This document shows, piece by piece, positions 57,325 through 64,000 of a stretch of DNA of 64,000 nucleotides; position 1 is the first letter of the stretch; each line of letters begins with the position of its first letter. Below the pieces are notes generated by a model that saw only the letters and a list, made by a program, of their open reading frames with translations, was not told where the DNA came from and did no database searches. Origin of the DNA: Sinorhizobium sp. A49 (GTDB taxonomy: Bacteria; Pseudomonadota; Alphaproteobacteria; Rhizobiales; Rhizobiaceae); NCBI RefSeq assembly GCF_002002725.1, contig NZ_MUNW01000064.1, forward strand, positions 224,166 through 288,165, written 5' to 3'. Both the position numbers and the translations under genes were made by a program.

Positions 57325-57676
57325 GCGGCTTCTCCCATCCCGCCAAGGCCATTGCGATTTCGATCGCCTGGCGCTTGTTCAAATTGGCAATATGCATAAT
57401 AAAATCAACGAGATCGCCGCCATCGCCGCCACCCCACACACCGCCTGGCCCGTCGCCCGCAAAATCCCTCCATCGCCCATCGTACGGATAAACCACAAAA
57501 CTCCGCTTTTTCAGCCGGCCGCTCGCGTCCGTATCGCGCCCAACATAGAAACCGCGACCGACCTTTTCCGTCGTATAGCCGTAGCGCTCGACAAAGTGTT
57601 GTATCGAACGCCCGCAATCACGCGACAACGCCCTGAAATCCAGGCGTTCAGAAAACCCGCGCCCCTTATCGCTCAT
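57308..57676 (-). CDS. CHC2-like primase N-terminal protein, cysteines lost
   Basis: 122 residues from ATG 57676 (MSDKGRGFSERLDF). SERLDFRALSRDCGRSIQHF, GRGFYVGRDTDASGRLKKRS, DGGDLVDFIMHIANLNKRQA follow the layout of the zinc-finger domain of DnaG-type primases, but the CHC2 cysteines are not there. Probably the template-contact module of the Toprim-DUF927 protein encoded immediately downstream (17-base overlap). An in-frame ATG at 57757 overlaps the previous gene and is unlikely. Confidence 0.65.
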   Translation of the reverse strand: MSDKGRGFSERLDFRALSRDCGRSIQHFVERYGYTTEKVGRGFYVGRDTDASGRLKKRSFVVYPYDGRWRDFAGDGPGGVWGGGDGGDLVDFIMHIANLNKRQAIEIAMALAGWEKPHGWRG

Positions 57677-58016
57677 GGCGATTTCCTCCAGCGCTTTCCG
57701 TCTCAGACACCCGGAAAAGCTCAGGATCACAAAGCCCGATCGCGGAAACCGCCGCATCGGAAAACAGCCGCAGCGCGGTTAAGTCATCAAAGGAAAGAAC
57801 CGGATCAAAGCACCGCTTGCCGCACTTATCACGCCAGATGACGCCGTCCGTGCGCACAAGGGGCTTGGTCGGCAATGCAACGGACGCAAGGCCAGTGCGG
57901 CTCACGAAGCAACCACAGCCGAACAGCGTCACGCCCCAGTCAACAACGCGCAGATCGGCATAACCGCAAAGCGCACCGGACACGACAGGTTTTAGTTTGA
58001 GGCAAACGGCGATCAT
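57666..58016 (-). CDS. Hypothetical island protein, perhaps SpoVG-like
   Basis: 116 residues. CGYADLRVVDWGVTLFGCGC then FVSRTGLASVALPTKPLVRT has the beta-rich look of SpoVG-type nucleic-acid-binding proteins, but the resemblance is weak. Overlaps its neighbours by 11 and 4 bases in a five-gene minus-strand operon. Confidence 0.55.
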   Translation of the reverse strand: MIAVCLKLKPVVSGALCGYADLRVVDWGVTLFGCGCFVSRTGLASVALPTKPLVRTDGVIWRDKCGKRCFDPVLSFDDLTALRLFSDAAVSAIGLCDPELFRVSETESAGGNRHER

Positions 58017-58369
58017 CGCTCCCCCTCCCCGCCGTTCCCGCTGTCATCCGACGTAAAACCGCCGCCGCCACCGTCGGCAACCGGCTTATCGTCCGCGATT
58101 GCGCATAAGGGGAGATCATAAAAGGGCTTTTTACTGGCTAGCGCATGGATGCACCATTCCAACTCCCTCATGCTGAAACGGCGGGTTTCAAGCACACCCT
58201 TATAACGATGCTGGATCGCCTCCAGCAGAAACACACGATCGTCAAAGGTGTGACGGCGGAAGCGAGGCCCATCACGAAACCAGACGACGTCAGATGGAAC
58301 ATGAAGGGAGAAAACGTAGTGCGCGCTAAGGTACGGTAGCACCTGATTAATGGTAAGTTGTTCAGCCAT
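58013..58369 (-). CDS. Hypothetical island protein (118 aa)
   Basis: 118 residues with a Gly/Asp-rich C-terminal tail (ADGGGGGFTSDDSGNGGEGE). The N-terminal part (TINQVLPYLSAHYVFSLHVP; RRFSMRELEWCIHALASKKP) shows no recognised domain. First gene of the replication operon; a palindrome lies 35-71 bases upstream of its start. Confidence 0.6.
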   Translation of the reverse strand: MAEQLTINQVLPYLSAHYVFSLHVPSDVVWFRDGPRFRRHTFDDRVFLLEAIQHRYKGVLETRRFSMRELEWCIHALASKKPFYDLPLCAIADDKPVADGGGGGFTSDDSGNGGEGER

Positions 58370-58404
58370 GAGAGGCTTCCTTATTGAAAGGCGCCCCGCG
58401 TGAT

Positions 58405-58440
58405 GGTTATATGGCCCTGTCTATAGAGCCGGATATAACC
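58405..58440. promoter_or_regulatory. Inverted repeat upstream of the replication operon
   Basis: GGTTATAT (58405-58412) and ATATAACC (58433-58440) are perfect inverses, with an inner GGC/GCC pair (58413-58415, 58428-58430). It lies 35 bases upstream of the start at 58369 and fits an operator, perhaps for the HTH proteins of the island. Binding protein unknown. Confidence 0.5.
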
Positions 58441-58474
58441 AAGCACACCGATCACGCCTGGTTTGTTTCACCGG

Positions 58475-58505
58475 AACCCCTGGCGACCGGCGTCAGGGGT
58501 TTTCG
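58475..58505 (+). terminator. Hairpin with T run, plus strand
   Basis: AACCCCTG (58475-58482) pairs with CAGGGGTT (58494-58501), then TTCGTTT. No gene is seen upstream on the plus strand, so it may end an unannotated transcript or a small RNA. It lies in the 405-base gap 58370-58773, which has no supported gene. Confidence 0.45.
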
Positions 58506-58773
58506 TTTGCCGAGATGGCAACCGCTATTCCGTGAGATCCATCAATTGCGCGATGGAAACGCCCCGCGAACCTTCCCCTGCCGCGTCCGGTCGGTCACGC
58601 CCTAGCCGTCCCCAGCCTTAAAACAGGCGCCCACTTCATACCGAGCTAGCCGGCTCGTGCGTCGAGCAACTCACGCCGCCCGCTTGCGCCTGGCTTCACC
58701 AATCCCAGGCATGGCCGGCGCTTTCGCCGCCCCGATGGCGACCGGCAACTCTCGCTCTCGGCTGATGCAAAGC

Positions 58774-59214
58774 CTACGCCCGAAACCCGCGCGACGACAA
58801 GCGCGCGCGATCGAACGCCGACGAACCGACCTTCTCGCCTGGACGCGGCTCGATGGCGGCTTTCATCGCCTCACGAAGATGCGCGCCGAGATAGAGCGGC
58901 CGAGCGCCCTCATGGAAGCGTGAGACAGTCGGGCCAATGCCGGCCAGGCGCCAACGCTCTAGCGTCTTGATGGAGCAGCGAAACAGGTCGGCCACTTCGG
59001 ATTGAGTGTAATATTGATCGTCAATAACCATCCAGACCTGCACGCGATAGGCAGGAAGGGAAGGATCGTCGGTAGCGCTGGCCGAGATCGGCTTTTCCAG
59101 CTTTACCCCGGCAGGCTCGGGCCAGGGGTTTACATACGGCGCACCCGGATAGTTTTCGGCTGGAGCGGTGTTTTCCGTAGCGAGTCGCGGGACCGTTATT
59201 TTCTTTCGAGCCAT
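58774..59214 (-). CDS. AlpA-like helix-turn-helix protein
   Basis: 146 residues. The central HTH is YYTQSEVADLFRCSIKTLER then WRLAGIGPTVSRF, the pattern of AlpA/MerR-like phage regulators and excisionases. The N-terminus is Pro-rich and the C-terminus basic. By position near the integrase it may control excision, or the replication operon. Confidence 0.75.
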   Translation of the reverse strand: MARKKITVPRLATENTAPAENYPGAPYVNPWPEPAGVKLEKPISASATDDPSLPAYRVQVWMVIDDQYYTQSEVADLFRCSIKTLERWRLAGIGPTVSRFHEGARPLYLGAHLREAMKAAIEPRPGEKVGSSAFDRARLSSRGFRA

Positions 59215-59293
59215 GGGGCGTCTCCTTTTGTGCGAAAGAGACCCCTCATTATTGGCATGCCTTCTGCCGATTCAAGAGCGTCAAAACGGCAAC

Positions 59294-59770
59294 TTAGTGT
59301 GTTGATTTTATTGGCAGCATTTCAAAAGCAGGTGCAAAGGCGATCAGTATTGCAATCGCAAATAGGCGCGTATCCGTCGAATAGATCTCACGCAATCGGT
59401 CGAACAAATGGAGCGAAGTCGGATCGTCCGACGCCCGCAGCCACTTGCGCCAGCGAAGCAAGTCGTCACCTTTGATCGCCCCGCCGATCTGGAGGATGTG
59501 TTGGCGCACATAGCTACGCGCGGAAACAGGCTTCTCCCCTCTCGGAATCAGCCCATCGACCGCAAGAACAGCGACCACACGCCGGAAGCGCTCGTGATAG
59601 GTCAATCGATTGGCTCCAGCCCCAACCGGAAGGGAATAGGCATCGCGCAAATCCCGCAACGCCCGATCGGCCAGCGCATCCTGAAATTCCTTCGGCGCCG
59701 TCGCGACCGCAGCCGCGATTTGTCGCGCTCCATTCGCCGCTTTCAGAAACCGATGGTCAGAGTTGTTCAC
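59294..59770 (-). CDS. Hypothetical protein coupled to integrase
   Basis: 158 residues, mostly helical and Arg-rich: FRRVVAVLAVDGLIPRGEKP, QHILQIGGAIKGDDLLRWRK. The start overlaps the integrase stop by four bases (ATGA), so the two are translated together. Could assist integration or excision. No family recognised. Confidence 0.6.
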   Translation of the reverse strand: MNNSDHRFLKAANGARQIAAAVATAPKEFQDALADRALRDLRDAYSLPVGAGANRLTYHERFRRVVAVLAVDGLIPRGEKPVSARSYVRQHILQIGGAIKGDDLLRWRKWLRASDDPTSLHLFDRLREIYSTDTRLFAIAILIAFAPAFEMLPIKSTH

Positions 59771-60978
59771 GCGACCACCGCCTTGACGTGCGCCTCATAG
59801 AGCGCTTGCGCCTCAATCCGTCGCTCACTCATCTGCGATTTGTCATAGAGGCTCACCAGGTCGGAGCGCTTATGCGCAATCATCCGCTCAGCCACCGCTT
59901 CCTCGACACCCAACTCCGCAAGCGTGGTGCGATAGGTGCGGCGCAAGCCATGCGGCGAGAGATCGGTATTGCCGAACGCCTTGCGCACCGGCTCCAACAG
60001 CTTCGACCATCCGCCGATCGGCTTGAGATTACGGCCGGCAAAGATCAACGGACAGCCGGCGATGCGCGGTTGAGCCTTAACCAAGGCCAGGCTTTCCGGC
60101 CCAAGATACACCGTATGAGCAACGCCGGTTTTTGTGATCGCGGCCGGAATACGCCAGATCGAGGCCTCAAGATCGACATGCGACCAGCAGATAAGCGCCG
60201 TTTCCGTGCGCCGCTGGCCGGTCAACAATAGGAAGCGCAAGAGATCGCGGCCGACTGGCGTCTTGGCCGCAGCCGCAGCCATCCAAAAATCCCGGATCTC
60301 GCCTGATGTCGTCATGGTGAATTGCTCGACCCGCTGGCGCTGGCGTTTCGTCGCGCGCTCGCGCCGATAGCCGGCGAGAGGTGACGCCTGCAAATGCCCT
60401 TCATTGACTGCCCAGTTCAGGAAGGAAGAGGCGCACTTGCGGAAATATTCGGCCGCGCCAGGCTTGCCGGCAGTCTCCAGCTTTGCCATTGCGCCGGTTA
60501 CGTCCGCGCGCTTGATGTCAGCCGTGCAATCCTTGAGCTTTGGTTTGAGATAGGCACGCAGCGACCACATGATATCAGTGGTTTTGACGACGCCCCGCGC
60601 CTCAAGCGATTGCTCATAGGCGTCAAGGTGCGACTCCAGCCGGTCGGCCACATCAACGCGAATAACCGGATCATCGCCGGCCCGCGCCGTGAGCGCCATT
60701 GTGGACGCCCTGGCGCGCGCATCCTTGAGCTTCATCAACGCCGCATCGCCAACGTGAATATACTTGGCCTTCGCGCCGCGCCCCTTGCCTATCCGCGTCC
60801 ACAGATAGAACGCCCTGGCGCCGCTCGGCTGCACCACCAGGCGAAAGCCAGCGAGCGACGTATCATAGATTTCGTAGCGCTTTTGCCGAGGCGCCGCCCC
60901 GTCAACGAGCGCTTGCGTCAACGCCACCTTTTCGGGCGCAATCTTGAGAGCGACAACCCCCTTCGGCACGACGTCCAT
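59767..60978 (-). CDS. Tyrosine recombinase integrase of the island
   Basis: 403 residues. N-terminal arm-binding domain (RYEIYDTSLAGFRLVVQPSG then ARAFYLWTR), core-binding domain (about 120-220), and catalytic residues TGQRRTE (Arg), LSPHGLRRTYRT (His and Arg), MIAHKRSD (His) and SLYDKS (Tyr). P4-like integrases use tRNA genes, which fits the tRNA-Thr repeats. Located 155 bases inside attR and reading inward. Confidence 0.93.
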   Translation of the reverse strand: MDVVPKGVVALKIAPEKVALTQALVDGAAPRQKRYEIYDTSLAGFRLVVQPSGARAFYLWTRIGKGRGAKAKYIHVGDAALMKLKDARARASTMALTARAGDDPVIRVDVADRLESHLDAYEQSLEARGVVKTTDIMWSLRAYLKPKLKDCTADIKRADVTGAMAKLETAGKPGAAEYFRKCASSFLNWAVNEGHLQASPLAGYRRERATKRQRQRVEQFTMTTSGEIRDFWMAAAAAKTPVGRDLLRFLLLTGQRRTETALICWSHVDLEASIWRIPAAITKTGVAHTVYLGPESLALVKAQPRIAGCPLIFAGRNLKPIGGWSKLLEPVRKAFGNTDLSPHGLRRTYRTTLAELGVEEAVAERMIAHKRSDLVSLYDKSQMSERRIEAQALYEAHVKAVVA

Positions 60979-61139
60979 ATCTCGGCCTCACTTTGTTTGA
61001 CATTGCACCGGCATTGCACGAATTTTGACGCGCAACGTCTGTTGATGACTTTCTATGTCTCACGGAAATCGTTGTTTTTCAAGGAATAATTGCGCATTTG
61101 TCGCGTAACGTCGCGAGGTGTCGGGAGCCTCTCACTCTT

Positions 61140-61185
61140 TTGGTAAGGGAGAGGCCGAGAGTTCAAATCTCTCTAGCAGCACCAT
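61140..61185 (+). repeat. attR (46-bp direct repeat of tRNA-Thr 3' half)
   Basis: Exact copy of 43345-43390. It lacks the 5' half of the tRNA, so it is not a gene. This is the original chromosomal end displaced by the island, or the shared junction with the next element to the right. Confidence 0.93.
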
Positions 61186-61269
61186 TTTTCCTTGTTTGAT
61201 TACAAGGGCTTGCCGTAAAATCAATGAGTTACAGTTTCGTTTGCTCCAGCACACTGCTACAGCGGAGCC

Positions 61270-62967
61270 ATGAACGACATGCCCTTGCCCCCTCGTCTCA
61301 CCAAGCGCGGAAACGTCTATTGGTTTCGCTGCTCCATCCCTCGCGACATCAAGAAATCGTACCCTAAAGCCGAGGAGACCTTCTCGCTTGGCACTTCAGA
61401 CTATCAGGAGGCGCTGAAGAAGTACCGACAGGCCTCCGCAGAGGTCGATGGCCGTTTTGTTGAGCATCGAAGCTGGATGTCCCGGCAACAGAGGCCCTCG
61501 CTGCTTGCGCTCACCGATGAGCAGATCAAGGGGGTCGAAGAGGCTTACTACTGGCATCTTCTAGACGAGGACGATGATGTTCGCTCTGACGGTCTCGACG
61601 ATGCGACGTTTGAGTACTACGCCGAACAAATCGATAGCACGGACGCCGAGAGCCGACACTTGTACGCGCGGGGGCAGGTCGACAGCTTCAGCCTCATGGA
61701 GGCCGCAGAGGTATTGTCTTGGGAGAGCATCGACCTCGTATTGGACCCTAATTCGCCCAGCTGGCCCAAACTAGGCAGAGCGATCCTGATCGCGAACGTG
61801 AGAGCCGCCACAGCGAAGAAGCAGCGGAATGAAGGAACGCCGGTCGAAACACCCGCGCCGCCCCGCCCTTCCCTGAAACATACATCGCCTGTTGCTTCGG
61901 AGATCATGCAAGGATGGGTGGCCGAGAAGAGCCGGGCAAAGGGCGGCTGGACCCCGGCAACGGCCAAGGCCAATCAGCTCTGGGCGGAACGCTTCATCAC
62001 CATGGCTGGTGATCGACCCATGTCCGAATATAGCAAGGCAGATGCTCGCGAGTTCAAGTCCACCCTGCTGGCGCTCCCACCTAACTGGACGAAGATCAAA
62101 GAGCTTGAGAAGCTGTCGATAAAGGAAGCCGGTCAGCGAGCTACCGCCTTGGGCCTGAAACCGATGGCGGGAAAGAACGTCAACAAGGTTCTTGGCTTCG
62201 TTCGTGCCTTTTGGAACTGGGCCGAGGCAAACTACGATGCCATCCCCAGCAACCCCTTCGACGGCCTGAATGTCAAAATCAGCGGCAAGGCTCGTGACGA
62301 GCGTCAGCCGTTTAAGTCTGCCGAGCTACCCGCGATCTTCAAATCGCCGATCTACACGGGCTGTCAGAGCGTCCGTTATCACAACAGCCCGGGCGATCTT
62401 ATCCCGGACGACAACGGCATCTACTGGGTGCCTCTGGTCGGTCTATTTACAGGTTGCCGCTCGGGCGAGATCATCCAGCTCCGCACCGAGGACGTGAAGA
62501 TCGAAGGGGAGATCGCCTACATCGAAGTCACCGACGACGGCGAGGATCTCAACCTCAAGAACAGTGGCTCACACCGCCGCATACCGATTCACAGAACGCT
62601 CAAAGAGATTGGCTTCCTTCGTTTCGCCGAACGACAGCGAAAGCTCGGACACAAGCGACTGTTCCCCGACTTCCCGAAAGCCACGGATGGGACTTATTCC
62701 ACGGCCTATTCGAGGAAGTTCAGTAACCTGCTGAAGGCTATCGGCATCAAGCACAACAAGATTTCGTTCCACAGCTTCCGCCACAGTTTCGAAGACGCTT
62801 GCCGGAACAGCCGCATTCCGCTCGACTTCGTCAACGCTCTTCAGGGACACGCTCAACAGGGCATGGCAGGGCGGTATGGAAACGGTCTATATGGTCTGAA
62901 ACTACTAAATGAAGAAATGCAGAAGCTGACCTACGACGAATTAGATCTATCCCACCTAGCAAACTGA
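61270..62967 (+). CDS. DUF6538-type site-specific integrase
   Basis: 565 residues. N-terminal DUF6538-like region (LTKRGNVYWFRCSIPRDIKK, ETFSLGTSDYQEALKKYRQA). Catalytic tyrosine recombinase domain with GLFTGCRSGEII (Arg), ISFHSFRHSFEDACR (His and Arg), LQGHAQQGMAGRYG (His and Tyr). Clearly a different subfamily from the integrase at 59767. The start at 61270 lies 85 bases from the tRNA fragment. Confidence 0.9.
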   Translation: MNDMPLPPRLTKRGNVYWFRCSIPRDIKKSYPKAEETFSLGTSDYQEALKKYRQASAEVDGRFVEHRSWMSRQQRPSLLALTDEQIKGVEEAYYWHLLDEDDDVRSDGLDDATFEYYAEQIDSTDAESRHLYARGQVDSFSLMEAAEVLSWESIDLVLDPNSPSWPKLGRAILIANVRAATAKKQRNEGTPVETPAPPRPSLKHTSPVASEIMQGWVAEKSRAKGGWTPATAKANQLWAERFITMAGDRPMSEYSKADAREFKSTLLALPPNWTKIKELEKLSIKEAGQRATALGLKPMAGKNVNKVLGFVRAFWNWAEANYDAIPSNPFDGLNVKISGKARDERQPFKSAELPAIFKSPIYTGCQSVRYHNSPGDLIPDDNGIYWVPLVGLFTGCRSGEIIQLRTEDVKIEGEIAYIEVTDDGEDLNLKNSGSHRRIPIHRTLKEIGFLRFAERQRKLGHKRLFPDFPKATDGTYSTAYSRKFSNLLKAIGIKHNKISFHSFRHSFEDACRNSRIPLDFVNALQGHAQQGMAGRYGNGLYGLKLLNEEMQKLTYDELDLSHLAN

Positions 62968-63245
62968 CGGGCACTACAGAGATTTTAACTCGGTGGAGAA
63001 CACTTTATATCGTTGTTTTTATTGATTAATTTCAGCTAACGGTGTGTACCACCCATGTGGTTTGTCCGTCTTTATCGAAGCGGCTCGGCTAACAATTTGT
63101 AATTGGCAAATCTCGAATCGGCACTGCTGATGCAATAATGAACCCCATCATGAACACCCCTCGTTGACGAAGCTGATACACGTTTGAAAAATTAACTCGA
63201 TCTGCACCAACGATTTGGAGGAGTGATTGCTAATGGAGGAAATGA

Positions 63246-63962
63246 ATGTCTGATGGGCCCGCCCGACTGCCACATCTTGGAACAGATAAACGAGACGTGG
63301 GCGTTGCGGTACTAAGGGCCGTTGCAGGAAGCGTGCCTCTTGCTGGTGCGGTCCTGTCCGAGTTGGTCACCAACCTCGTCCCCGATCAACGAATGGATCG
63401 CCTGGAGAAGTACCTGACAGAACTTGCTCGAAGGCTTGACGAGGTTGCGCAGCCAGACCGCCTGAGGGAATTATTCGACGATCCAACCAATGTGGCGCTG
63501 ATGGAAGACGGAGCTTACCAGGCAGCGAGGGCGATAACAGGTGAAAGAATCCAACGTATCGTTGATTGCGTGGCCTATGGAATAGCAGCTGGCGAGGTTG
63601 ATAACTTGCTCAAGCGCCGTGTTCTGACGACGTTAGGTGAGCTAGACGACCAGCATTTGGCGATCCTAAGGGCACACTCCATTCCTTCTTATCGCGCTGT
63701 GGACAGGCTGCGGCCCCGACCTGTGGCTACGCTTGGAAGACCTCCGAGCTTGAAGGAGCTTGAGGGTACGATGCTGTGGTACTCTGCCCTGGGAAAACTG
63801 GAGAGAATGGCGCTCCTGGACTTCAAGCCGAAATTGAAAGCAATAGAGAACCTATACCCTGTGCCTCAGTACGATAGGGAGGGCCGACTAGAGGGAACCT
63901 ACCAGATCACAAGCTTCGGTTCACAACTGCTGGTTTCTGCTGGTCTCGCGAGGGAAGGTTAG
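63246..63962 (+). CDS. Hypothetical protein of the second element
   Basis: 238 residues. The N-terminus RDVGVAVLRAVAGSVPLAGA then VLSELVTNLVPDQRMDRLEK, with a glycine-containing hydrophobic stretch followed by a helical region, resembles a family I have seen next to mobile elements but cannot name. The C-terminal part looks like a winged helix (YQITSFGSQLLVSAGLAREG). A 278-base gap without genes separates it from the integrase. Confidence 0.65.
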   Translation: MSDGPARLPHLGTDKRDVGVAVLRAVAGSVPLAGAVLSELVTNLVPDQRMDRLEKYLTELARRLDEVAQPDRLRELFDDPTNVALMEDGAYQAARAITGERIQRIVDCVAYGIAAGEVDNLLKRRVLTTLGELDDQHLAILRAHSIPSYRAVDRLRPRPVATLGRPPSLKELEGTMLWYSALGKLERMALLDFKPKLKAIENLYPVPQYDREGRLEGTYQITSFGSQLLVSAGLAREG

Positions 63963-64000
63963 CTCTCATTGCCTGAACGCCGCAAAGGGAAGATCACGTG

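Larger units (their letters stand above)
43345..61185. mobile_element. Genomic island integrated at tRNA-Thr
   Basis: About 17.8 kb bounded by perfect 46-bp direct repeats derived from the tRNA 3' end. It carries a tyrosine integrase at the right end, an AlpA-like HTH gene, a primase/helicase module and a defence-type cargo. Base composition in the cargo is visibly lower in G+C than in the host chromosome. No conjugation, capsid or portal genes are seen, so it is either a satellite or a mobilisable/integrative element lacking transfer genes. Confidence 0.9.
61186..64000. mobile_element. Second integrated element, partial
   Basis: An integrase gene begins 85 bases after attR and reads away from it, followed by an unrecognised gene. 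The layout is that of another tRNA-Thr-targeted element in tandem. The right border lies beyond the window. Confidence 0.6.

Noticed and set aside
61133..61185. A second tRNA-Thr gene
   Set aside because: Only the anticodon loop to CCA part is present; the 5' acceptor and D arm are absent. It is the attR fragment.
43345..61185. Complete prophage
   Set aside because: Integrase, HTH and replication genes exist, but no capsid, portal, terminase, tail or lysis genes are seen. Satellite or integrative island is the better description.

Overview
The window is chromosomal DNA of an alphaproteobacterium of the Rhizobiaceae, most likely Sinorhizobium/Ensifer. The reasons are a flagellar/chemotaxis block in the S. 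meliloti order (flhB, visR, visN, fliF, cheT, cheD, cheY2, cheB, cheR, cheW, cheA, cheY1, cheS, icpA), a rhizobial L-rhamnose locus (rhaRSTPQUK divergent from rhaDI) directly beside it as I recall for S. meliloti, the hisD/murA/infA block, and rhizobial intergenic repeats. All of this is recalled synteny; no search was run.

Layout. 1-15400: motility and chemotaxis. flhB and a small companion gene run on +; the LuxR-type master regulators visN/visR, the MS-ring gene fliF and a tightly overlapping ten-gene che operon run on -. 15461-26462: L-rhamnose uptake (ABC transporter rhaS, rhaT, rhaP, rhaQ), mutarotase rhaU, kinase rhaK and repressor rhaR on -, and the catabolic enzymes rhaD and rhaI on +. 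A perfect 12-bp inverted repeat in the divergent gap is the likely RhaR operator. 26847-28785: small housekeeping and hypothetical genes. 29305-36656: a surface-polysaccharide cluster with a GT2 glycosyltransferase and a seven-gene minus-strand operon that makes a CDP-activated, probably C-methyl-branched 6-deoxyhexose. 36942-43156: tRNA-Phe and a conserved minus-strand block (yacG, maf, infA, LMW phosphatase, UPF0262, hisD, DUF2948, murA).

43315-61185 is a genomic island of about 17.8 kb integrated in the 3' end of a tRNA-Thr(GGT) gene. It is bounded by 46-bp perfect direct repeats (43345-43390 and 61140-61185) and carries its own tyrosine integrase next to the right end. A core module (AlpA-like HTH protein, several small proteins, split primase and Toprim-DUF927 helicase, iteron-like repeats) looks like the replication and excision part of a satellite or integrative element. 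The cargo, 44036-51886, looks like a defence cassette. It contains a TerY-P-like triad (vWA protein, PP2C phosphatase, kinase with OB-like domain and membrane tail), a divergent DUF4062/TIR-like protein with a GG-W C-terminal module, and a single-chain type ISP-like restriction-modification enzyme. The cargo lies between two decayed copies of a two-gene HTH module and beside a broken serine resolvase.

Immediately beyond the right attachment repeat a second, unrelated integrase (61270-62967) begins. This suggests a second element integrated in tandem at the same tRNA, running off the window. The composite cassette at 44-52 kb is the most promising candidate for an under-described system. The TerY-P triad is known; its pairing with the DUF4062 protein and the ISP-like enzyme is what deserves testing.
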